Shown here in pieces: positions 1-5,275 of a DNA stretch of 5,856 bases. The position numbers and the translations under genes were made by a program. Each line of letters opens with the position of its first letter. The first letter of the stretch is position 1. Source of the stretch: Candidatus Poribacteria bacterium (GTDB taxonomy: Bacteria; Poribacteria; WGA-4E; WGA-3G). The notes below the pieces were generated by a model. The model did no database searches, was not told where the DNA came from, and was given only the letters and a program-made list of their open reading frames with translations. The stretch lies in contig VXXH01000616.1 of assembly GCA_009835515.1 (NCBI GenBank), forward strand, positions 1 through 5,856. The letters run 5' to 3'.

Positions 1-48
1 CGGTTACAATGCAATAAACAATGTGTCGTAAAGGATACCGAATTTTCT

Positions 49-141
49 GGCAAGATAGAACTTGCCTGAGTTGTAGGCGTTGATTTCTCTATGAAAGGAA
101 ATCTTACGATTTCAAGCAAGACAGCCGCTTTACACCTACAA
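49..141 (-). other. Structured region downstream of the glycosylase gene, candidate 3' hairpins or terminator
   Basis: This non-coding stretch lies just past the stop of the leftward glycosylase gene. Read on the minus strand, TTGTAGGTGT (141 to 132) can pair with ACGCCTACAA (80 to 71) over all ten positions, with one G-U wobble. Inside that stem sits a perfect hairpin, GAAATC-gtaa-GATTTC (113 to 98). A second hairpin follows: GGCAAG, a six-base loop, then CTTGCC (66 to 49). A further GATTTC copy at 82-87 could pair with 98-103 instead, giving an alternative fold. The wobble is allowed only in the minus-strand RNA; the plus strand would have an A-C mismatch, which favours a role in the glycosylase transcript. 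No clear U-tract follows, so it is not a textbook intrinsic terminator. It could also be a dispersed palindromic repeat. The remainder of 1-169 shows no gene. Confidence 0.4.
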
Positions 142-169
142 TGCTTAGATGGAAACTTGCTGATCTTTA

Positions 170-1090
170 TTAACTCGTGGTGGATTCACACTGTTTTTCC
201 ACAGCGGTAACAGTTGATTCAATCAGCGACAAATGCTCGGCATCTGCCCAATTTGAACACTCATGAACGTAGTGAAACAGATACTGCTGTGCGTATCCTA
301 CACTGTCCCCGAAATAACTGTGAGCGAATTCGCGTATTTCGCGGTGCGTCGCGCGTCGGCGAAGATAAAGCGTCTCAAAAATCCGTTTTATCCAGACATC
401 AATCGGTAATGCCGCGAGGTGCCCAAGCGAAAACAGACAGATACAGTCGGCGACTTTTTCGCCGATGCCGTTTCGATGCATTAATTCTTGCTTCGCTTCA
501 AAATACGACATCTGTTTCATCGCTGTGAGCGGGAGTTCACCATTAACGACTGCTTCTGCAGTATCCCGAAGGTAATTGGCTCGATAGCCAGTGCCACAGG
601 CAAGAAGTTCCTCGTTTGTTGCTGTTGCGAGTGCGTCTGGACTCGGAAAACTGTAATCCTCATATCCAGCAAGTGTTAAATGTTCACCGAAACGTTCGGA
701 CAGCCGACGGATAATGCCACGAATCCGAGAGACATTGTTGTTCTGCGATAAAATGAACGATGCCACTGTTTCCCAGAGCTCTTGGTTCAGAATCCGCATT
801 CCCCAAAGTTTCTGAATCGCCCGGTCCATATAGGCATCGTTGTTGACTTCAGCAAGAATTTTGGGTACATCGCGTCCAATGTCAAGATAGTGGCGGAGAT
901 ATGACACGAAACGGGTCTCATCTTCGTCGGTAGAGCTTTCAACACACAAAGTTGTTCCTTTTTGGGTGATTTTGAGGATACGTCCTTCTACAACACCGTA
1001 GTAGGCATTATCTATTCGGTTCCATCGAAATGATTGTCCCGATTCTAAGGTGTATTTCAGGCTGAAATCTGTTGCGTTCTGAATCTGCAT
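170..1090 (-). CDS. ogg: 8-oxoguanine DNA glycosylase/AP lyase, OGG1 family
   Basis: This 306-residue cytoplasmic base-excision repair enzyme is predicted to remove 8-oxoguanine from DNA and nick the abasic site by beta-elimination. Residues about 1-85 match the OGG1 N-terminal domain (SGQSFRW at 17-23). Residues about 100-280 form the helix-hairpin-helix-GPD domain, with hairpin NGIGEKVAD at 207-215. Catalytic Lys212 and Asp231 (PIDVW) align with human Lys249 and Asp268. The 8-oxoguanine contacts Gly18, Cys216, Gln268 and Phe272 match human Gly42, Cys253, Gln315 and Phe319. The residues reading the opposite cytosine are also present: Asn117 and Arg122 (QNNNVSR), Tyr169 and Arg170 (GYRANYL). 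Human His270 is replaced by Trp233. It is somewhat shorter than human OGG1 (345). The ATG fits the start of the N-terminal domain, although no clear Shine-Dalgarno precedes it. It may be annotated elsewhere as DNA-3-methyladenine glycosylase, but the residue set favours OGG1. It is divergent from the next gene, so probably transcribed alone. Confidence 0.93.
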   Translation of the reverse strand: MQIQNATDFSLKYTLESGQSFRWNRIDNAYYGVVEGRILKITQKGTTLCVESSTDEDETRFVSYLRHYLDIGRDVPKILAEVNNDAYMDRAIQKLWGMRILNQELWETVASFILSQNNNVSRIRGIIRRLSERFGEHLTLAGYEDYSFPSPDALATATNEELLACGTGYRANYLRDTAEAVVNGELPLTAMKQMSYFEAKQELMHRNGIGEKVADCICLFSLGHLAALPIDVWIKRIFETLYLRRRATHREIREFAHSYFGDSVGYAQQYLFHYVHECSNWADAEHLSLIESTVTAVEKQCESTTS

Positions 1091-1151
1091 CGTGCGTTTT
1101 GTTGAGTTTTAATGAAACTTGCGGGCAATACCCTTGATGTTACCTATTATA

Positions 1152-1180
1152 AGTATATAGTAAATTCCAAAAATTAGCAA
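1152..1180 (-). promoter_or_regulatory. Candidate sigma70-type promoter for the glycosylase gene
   Basis: On the minus strand, TTGCTA (1180 to 1175, four of six consensus bases) lies 17 bases upstream of TATACT (1157 to 1152, five of six). The surroundings are strongly A+T-rich. An overlapping perfect TATAAT (1151 to 1146) is also present but lacks a good -35 at the right distance. Either -10 would start transcription around 1139-1146, giving a leader of roughly 50 bases before the ATG at 1090. This is a prediction from motif match only. Confidence 0.45.
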
Positions 1181-1400
1181 ATTTTTATTCTATTACGTAG
1201 GTTCTACTCTCCAAGGGTAAATCCGAGCCATTCAGTTCTCGCGTGATTCCGATTTCTAATTGAGGATATTTCCTTATAGAAACGACCTCTCGGTCGCGAC
1301 CCGCCTTCTATCCTGATAACGGCGGCGGGTTCTCCGAACCGTTGGGTTTCGACGCACTCGGATCGGAACGGTATCCCCGAGGCAGGACATGCCAAAATCC

Positions 1401-1436
1401 GTGAAATCTGCGTCATCCGCGTCATCTGCGATTCAG
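1401..1436. repeat. Imperfect 9-bp tandem repeat, four units
   Basis: Four consecutive nonamers can be read: GTGAAATCT, GCGTCATCC, GCGTCATCT and GCGATTCAG. The central pair differs at one position and the outer units are degenerate. It lies within the larger repeat-like block upstream of the isomerase gene. Because the period is a multiple of three, it helps keep the spurious minus-strand frame open. Its function is unknown. Confidence 0.6.
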
Positions 1437-1440
1437 ATTA

Positions 1441-1468
1441 ACTGACAACTGATAGCTGAAAACTGAAT
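1441..1468. repeat. Imperfect 7-bp tandem repeat, four units
   Basis: Four consecutive heptamers are visible: ACTGACA, ACTGATA, GCTGAAA and ACTGAAT, sharing the core CTGA. The array starts four bases after the nonamer array and ends 25 bases before the -35 box of the isomerase promoter. Heptameric short tandem repeats are known in intergenic DNA of some bacteria such as cyanobacteria; kinship with those is not implied. The period of seven rules out a coding repeat. Confidence 0.6.
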
Positions 1469-1493
1469 GCCTCTGAAGGATAGGTTCTATAAT

Positions 1494-1522
1494 TTGACAT
1501 TCACCTCGTTTGCGCGTATAAT
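1494..1522 (+). promoter_or_regulatory. Perfect-consensus sigma70-type promoter for the isomerase gene
   Basis: TTGACA (1494-1499) and TATAAT (1517-1522) both match the sigma70 consensus at six of six positions and are separated by the optimal 17 bases (1500-1516). Transcription should start near 1529, giving a leader of about 63 bases before the ATG at 1592. The -35 box begins five bases after the repeat-like block ends. A second TATAAT (1488-1493) directly abuts it but has no credible -35, so I do not count it as a separate promoter. Confidence 0.85.
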
Positions 1523-1573
1523 ATATTAACACCTCTTCATAAATAATGTGAGCATCTGTTAGCAGAGTCAAAT

Positions 1574-1579
1574 AGGAGA
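1574..1579 (+). promoter_or_regulatory. Ribosome binding site of the isomerase gene, long spacing
   Basis: AGGAGA is a strong Shine-Dalgarno match. It is 12 bases from the ATG at 1592, longer than the usual 5-9. No other ATG sits closer, and the protein from 1592 begins with a sensible membrane anchor, so this site supports that start. Confidence 0.65.
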
Positions 1580-1591
1580 TACCTTTAAAAC

Positions 1592-3571
1592 ATGATTATC
1601 TTTCTACGCGAAAAATTTATTGCGCAACTCTTTATGTGGGTAATCGCCATTGTGTTTTTGGTTGGGACAGTCTTCCTCTATAGCAACACGCGCGGCGGAG
1701 ATGGAAACCCTGAGGGGGAAGTTGTTCTCAAAATCAATAATGCAGAGGTCAAACGTGGAGAATTTGAAAGTGCTGTTGCCAACGCTATGGAATCTCAAAG
1801 GCGGAACCAGCGGTTCGGCGGCGCGCCCAATAGGGAGCAGATACAAAAAAACGTAATTGATCGTTGGGTTCAACAGACTATTCTCGGAAGCGTGGATATT
1901 GGCGACGCGGAAGTAAAAAACTATATTCGAAGTGACGCAGATCGGGTTAAGCAGTACAACCTCTACCAACAGTGGGGCGTAGCAGACCTCTATACCGAAA
2001 ATGTCCGTTTGGAACTCAGTACCGATGCGCTCCGAAATAGTGTTCAGGCTCTGGAATTGGTAACCGACGCTGAAGCAGAACGAGCCTACCAACTTGAAGC
2101 TGATAAAGCGAAAATCAAGTTTGTTGAATTTAAGTACAACGACTACACCTCAATAATCGAGGTTGACGACGCAGAAGCGGAAGCCTATTTTGAGAAAAAT
2201 CGGGATAACTATAAGACTGGAGAACAGGTAAATGTCAAGTTTATCAAGGTGAATCCTGCAGATCTCGTTACGCCTGAAGAGGTTGAGGCGTATTATGAGG
2301 AAAATCAAACGGAATTTACAACACCAGAAGCCCTTAAAGCACGCCACATTTTAAAAAAGTTCCCTGACAACGCGACAGACGAACAAAAGGCGGAAACCAA
2401 AACTGCGGCAGAAGCGTTACTCAAAACTGTCAATGCAGAACTCGCTGCTGGCGCGGATTTCGCCGAACTCGCCAAAAAGCATTCGGAGGGGCCATCCGCA
2501 GTACAAGGTGGTGCCTTAAGAGGTAATAATCCAAAACTCCCACCGGGCGATTATTTCGCACGCGGTGATATGGTAAAACCCTTTGAAGAAGCAGCTTTTG
2601 ATACGCTAAAACCCGGAGAAGTTAGTGGTTTGGTCGAAACCAGCTACGGATATCATATCATCAAATTGGAGGAAAAAAAGACACCAGAAATTCAACCTTT
2701 CGCCAGTGCTCAATACGAGATCCAACAGAAACTTGTTCAAGTCAGCGGCGTTGACAAGGCGAAAAAGGTTGCAGAAGACCTCTTGTTTGATATAGAAATC
2801 CGAGACTATGATGAAGCACTTGCACTCGAAGAATATAAGCAACTTTCCCTCACCGCACTGGAAACAGGACTCTTCAGCCGTGATGCCACGACTATCCCAC
2901 AGATTGGCGCGACCTGGGGCTATCAAGGTTTAGTGGATGAACTTTTCGATATGGAAGTCAACGTAATAAAGGTGATTGAAGCAAAGAGACGAACTGGGCA
3001 GGAGGTAGATGCCTATTTTGTCGCTACTGTCCTTGATAAGAAACCTGCGGCTATTCCACCCTTTGAGGAGATAAAGGCAGAGGTGATTGAAGGAACAAGC
3101 AGGGTTGACGGGGTAAAGAAAGAAAAGGCGGAAGAACGTGCCTTTGCGGATGCACAAAGTTTGTTGAATCAACGCGGGGATGCTACATCTTTGGATGCTT
3201 TACTCGAAAAGTATAAGACTCCTGAAGGTTTAGCGGCAGACCGGCTTGCCGTTCAAGAGAGCAATCCGTTCTCGCTCAGCCCGACGAGCGATTATATCGC
3301 CGGTGTAGGCAATTCCGCAGAAGTTATGTTTGCAGCGTTTCAAATGAAAGTCAATGACATCGCTGGTCCCTTCAGAGGCAGCAACGGCGTTTACATTATT
3401 CAACTCGTTGAGCGCGAAGAACCGGATGTTGAAGCGTTCAGAACGGACCCGGCGGAGAAAGCCCGGCATCGCCAAGCCCTCATCCAAGCCAAAAAGCGGG
3501 AGGCGTATTTAAACTGGTTCGCCGCGCGCAAAGAGGCAAGTGAACTCTGGATACATCAAGATTATCGTTAG
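1592..3571 (+). CDS. ppiD: PpiD/SurA-type membrane-anchored peptidyl-prolyl cis-trans isomerase
   Basis: This 659-residue protein is predicted to be an inner-membrane-anchored periplasmic chaperone that helps exported proteins fold. Residues about 11-30 form one hydrophobic helix after a short positive N-terminus, with no cleavage site, so the bulk should face the periplasm. Residues about 43-160 resemble the SurA/PpiD N-terminal chaperone domain (VVLKINNAEVKRGEF). Residues about 247-362 are a parvulin domain: ARHIL (His252), the FAELAKKHSEGPSA segment at 290-303, GG at 307, MVKPF (Met327, Phe331) and GYHIIKL (His355). Past it are two degenerate parvulin-like stretches, about 425-497 and 562-610, ending in DAYFVATVLDKK and GVYIIQLVERE. 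Length and order match E. coli PpiD (623 residues). The usual GGDLG is GGALR, with extra residues before ARGDMV, so catalysis may be altered or weak. It has its own strong promoter and is convergent with the downstream sulfatase. SurA-like function is the main alternative. Confidence 0.88.
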   Translation: MIIFLREKFIAQLFMWVIAIVFLVGTVFLYSNTRGGDGNPEGEVVLKINNAEVKRGEFESAVANAMESQRRNQRFGGAPNREQIQKNVIDRWVQQTILGSVDIGDAEVKNYIRSDADRVKQYNLYQQWGVADLYTENVRLELSTDALRNSVQALELVTDAEAERAYQLEADKAKIKFVEFKYNDYTSIIEVDDAEAEAYFEKNRDNYKTGEQVNVKFIKVNPADLVTPEEVEAYYEENQTEFTTPEALKARHILKKFPDNATDEQKAETKTAAEALLKTVNAELAAGADFAELAKKHSEGPSAVQGGALRGNNPKLPPGDYFARGDMVKPFEEAAFDTLKPGEVSGLVETSYGYHIIKLEEKKTPEIQPFASAQYEIQQKLVQVSGVDKAKKVAEDLLFDIEIRDYDEALALEEYKQLSLTALETGLFSRDATTIPQIGATWGYQGLVDELFDMEVNVIKVIEAKRRTGQEVDAYFVATVLDKKPAAIPPFEEIKAEVIEGTSRVDGVKKEKAEERAFADAQSLLNQRGDATSLDALLEKYKTPEGLAADRLAVQESNPFSLSPTSDYIAGVGNSAEVMFAAFQMKVNDIAGPFRGSNGVYIIQLVEREEPDVEAFRTDPAEKARHRQALIQAKKREAYLNWFAARKEASELWIHQDYR

Positions 3572-3690
3572 ATACCTAACTTGTAGCGTACATCCAAAAA
3601 CCTGAAATCATCAAAATACGCAAAACTCACAGTTTAGGACGTAAAAACCCAGGAGACCTCAGCGTTAAATTTTGTAGGCGGCAACTTGGG
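3572..3690. other. Convergent intergenic spacer without a clear terminator
   Basis: This 119-base A+T-rich spacer separates the 3' ends of two convergent genes. Small dyads are present: TGTA/TACA (3582-3585 with 3589-3592), AAACT/AGTTT (3623-3627 with 3631-3635) and AACCCA/TGGGTT (3646-3651 with 3687-3692, the latter overlapping the sulfatase stop). None is a G+C-rich stem followed by a T-tract on either strand. The nonamer TTGTAGGCG (3672-3680) also occurs at 71-79 in the other intergenic region. No small gene is supported. Confidence 0.4.
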
Positions 3691-5136
3691 TTATAGATAA
3701 GAATAGGTAGCATCAGGTTGATAGTCAGGCAGCAAGGCGTTGTGAGGTTGTCCTGTTATGAGACGTGTGCCGTCGGTAAAGCCTTCAGGACGGTCGCGTA
3801 GAAATTCGATTAGGCGATTCCGCCACGGTGTGAGCAGCGTTTCAGCCTCGCTCAACTTCGCCAAATCGCGTGTTTCGTGTGGATCCTCCTGAAGATTGAA
3901 GAGGTGTTCCTGTCCGGTCTGAGAATACCAGATGTACTTATGGTCTCCATCCGTTAGATAGTGGTTCCCATGTTTATATTCATAGCACCCGGAATGTTCA
4001 CCGTGTAGACAGTCGCGTACACGATCTGTCTCACCGCGCATGATAGGCAGCAGGCTTTTGCCGGTACAAGTGTCAGGGATCTCGACCCCGGCTGCATCCA
4101 AAATAGTCGGCATGATGTCTTGTAGACCGACGGGACTTTGACAGACAGATGCTTGCGGGTAACCCCATTTCGCGGGTGCCCGCATGAGAAAAGGCACGCG
4201 CGCCGAGGCTTCGTATGGCCAGGTTTTACGGTACAGGTTGTGATCCCCGAGCATCTCACCGTGGTCGGAGGTAAAGATGACGAAGCAGTCCCTAAATCCA
4301 CCAGCAGACTGAATCAGACGACCGATTTGATCGTCAATGAAATTGATCATCCCGTAATAAGCAGCACGGGCGCATTTCATGTCGTAATCGTCAAGACAAA
4401 TTTCCCAAGCGTTTGGATCCAACCCTTTTTGTGCACCTTCAAATTCCGGTGCCCAGTCGCCCACTATAGGCGGAGGCAGCTCCCGTTGGATATAGCGTTG
4501 GTAATAGTGGAGTGGTGGTGTCAGTGGTGGATGCGGATCTATGAAAGAGATATTGAGAAAGAACGGCGCAGCCGGGTCACGTTTTCGCAGAAAATTGAGG
4601 GCGCGGTCAATACACCAGAAAGTGTGCATCTGCTCTTCGGGGAGATGATGCGGGCGACCGACCCAGCCGTTGGCAGAGACCCCGTGTGCCATACCCGGAT
4701 CAACGTCGTTTCGACCATGGTACTGCTGCAACCACTCAACGTAATCGTTGTTGTTACCACGAGTGGCATCAGCCAGGTGTATATGATCGAAACCGTACCG
4801 CTTACGCATCGGATTCAGATGGAGTTTGCCGACCATTTCGGTTTGATAACCAGCTGTGGACAATTCACCCGCCAAGGTGTGTGGCGGATCCCATTGTGCG
4901 CCTCTATAACCGACGGCACCATTAGCAGCTGGAGCCGTCCCCGTCATCAGCCCTCGTCTGGCGGGGATACAACTCGGACATTCAGCATACCCGCGGCGAA
5001 AATGTGTGCCGGTATGACCGATCCAATCTAAATTTGGTGTTTGTAAGCAGTTCGGACCGTCGGGATCCAAGCCGAGACAGTCGCCACGTTGTTGGTCAGT
5101 AGTAATTAACAGGATGTTCGGACGGTTATTAAGCAT
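3691..5136 (-). CDS. Formylglycine-dependent sulfatase, arylsulfatase type (S1 family)
   Basis: This 481-residue protein is predicted to hydrolyse sulfate esters; the substrate cannot be read from the sequence. The active-site signature is CIPAR at 56-60 followed by RGLMTG. Cys56 would be converted to formylglycine by a separate maturation enzyme not in this window, and Arg60 supports it. Metal-binding and catalytic residues are visible: Asp14 (TTDQQR), Lys104 and His106 (VGKLHL), Asp291 and His292 (TSDHGEMLGDH), Lys304 (YRKTWPYE). The C-terminal subdomain carries the usual LFNLQEDPHETRDLA at 412-426. The first metal pair is Asp-Gln rather than Asp-Asp, as in some choline-sulfatase-like and phosphonate-monoesterase-like members, so phosphonate or phosphate diesters are an alternative. 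The start is fixed by an in-frame TAA four codons upstream and AAGGA six bases before the ATG. The core begins at residue 6 with no signal peptide, implying a cytoplasmic enzyme acting on imported substrate. A long plus-strand frame inside it is a shadow. Confidence 0.95.
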   Translation of the reverse strand: MLNNRPNILLITTDQQRGDCLGLDPDGPNCLQTPNLDWIGHTGTHFRRGYAECPSCIPARRGLMTGTAPAANGAVGYRGAQWDPPHTLAGELSTAGYQTEMVGKLHLNPMRKRYGFDHIHLADATRGNNNDYVEWLQQYHGRNDVDPGMAHGVSANGWVGRPHHLPEEQMHTFWCIDRALNFLRKRDPAAPFFLNISFIDPHPPLTPPLHYYQRYIQRELPPPIVGDWAPEFEGAQKGLDPNAWEICLDDYDMKCARAAYYGMINFIDDQIGRLIQSAGGFRDCFVIFTSDHGEMLGDHNLYRKTWPYEASARVPFLMRAPAKWGYPQASVCQSPVGLQDIMPTILDAAGVEIPDTCTGKSLLPIMRGETDRVRDCLHGEHSGCYEYKHGNHYLTDGDHKYIWYSQTGQEHLFNLQEDPHETRDLAKLSEAETLLTPWRNRLIEFLRDRPEGFTDGTRLITGQPHNALLPDYQPDATYSYL

Positions 5137-5142
5137 CTCAAG

Positions 5143-5147
5143 TCCTT
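5143..5147 (-). promoter_or_regulatory. Ribosome binding site of the sulfatase gene
   Basis: On the minus strand AAGGA (5147 to 5143) lies six bases before the ATG at 5136. An in-frame TAA overlaps its upstream side, which rules out a longer N-terminus with a signal peptide from an ATG in this frame. Confidence 0.7.
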
Positions 5148-5181
5148 AGTTGGGAATGTCAACTGGTTTTTTAACACTTTA

Positions 5182-5222
5182 GTTAGACTAACGGAAAACT
5201 CTAAAAAGTTATCTTAGTTATC
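5182..5222. promoter_or_regulatory. Short dyad and direct repeat upstream of the sulfatase gene, possible operator
   Basis: GTTAG-a-CTAAC (5182-5192) is a perfect 11-base palindrome with a single central base. Nearby, AGTTATC is repeated exactly at 5207-5213 and 5216-5222, a nine-base period. Both lie 45-85 bases upstream of the sulfatase ATG, where a regulator of that gene could bind. I could not identify a convincing -35/-10 pair here, and A+T-rich sequence makes such repeats more likely by chance. Confidence 0.25.
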
Positions 5223-5239
5223 AAGCAACGAAAATGTTG

Positions 5240-5259
5240 AAAACCGCTAACTGAACGGT
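5240..5259 (-). terminator. Weak candidate intrinsic terminator after the exported-protein gene
   Basis: On the minus strand, 17 bases past the TAA, ACCGTT (5259 to 5254) can pair with AGCGGT (5248 to 5243), with one G-U wobble and a five-base loop. Three more T residues follow (5242 to 5240), then C. The stem is short and the T-tract brief, so read-through into the sulfatase gene is possible. Confidence 0.35.
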
Positions 5260-5275
5260 CTCAGCATAATCCATC

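Larger units (their letters stand above)
1198..1489. repeat. Repeat-like intergenic block framed by 9-bp direct repeats, possible MITE-like insertion
   Basis: Two exact copies of TAGGTTCTA (1198-1206 and 1481-1489) frame about 274 bases that are richer in G+C than the A+T-rich flanks. Inside are several short dyads: CGACC/GGTCG (1283-1287 with 1292-1296), CCCGCC/GGCGGG (1300-1305 with 1324-1329), GGTTC/GAACC (1328-1332 with 1336-1340) and the long-range pair ATCCGAG/CTCGGAT (1221-1227 with 1357-1363). Two tandem periodicities follow near the right end. No terminal inverted repeats or transposase are visible. A 73-codon open frame on the minus strand (1204-1425) runs through the block, but its start lies in the 9-base repeat, it has no recognisable domain, and I do not call it a gene. 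The nine-base duplications could be target-site duplications of a short non-autonomous element, or chance. Confidence 0.45.

Noticed and set aside
214..679. Two plus-strand frames of 104 and 63 codons
   Set aside because: Both are antisense to the OGG1-type gene, whose conserved motifs span this region. Neither resembles a known protein.
1204..1425. A 73-codon minus-strand frame in the divergent intergenic region
   Set aside because: It lies entirely in the repeat-like block, starts in the nonamer array, ends inside the left TAGGTTCTA copy and shows no known domain. It is better explained as repeat sequence.
1401..1468. CRISPR array
   Set aside because: The units are 7 or 9 bases long, directly adjacent and without spacers, which is a simple tandem repeat.
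1488..1493. A second TATAAT just before the isomerase -35 box as an independent promoter
   Set aside because: The sequence 17 bases upstream (GAATGC at 1465-1470) does not resemble a -35 box.
1604..2092. A 162-codon minus-strand frame, and smaller ones further along, under the isomerase gene
   Set aside because: They are antisense shadows. The plus-strand frame has a perfect promoter, a Shine-Dalgarno site and recognisable domains.
4138..5031. A 297-codon open frame on the plus strand inside the sulfatase gene
   Set aside because: It is antisense to a strongly supported sulfatase with all its motifs. Its translation shows no recognisable domain, and it has no credible promoter.
5157..5162. 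TTGACA on the minus strand upstream of the sulfatase as a -35 box
   Set aside because: A -10 at normal spacing would overlap the start codon, and no TATAAT-like sequence is there.
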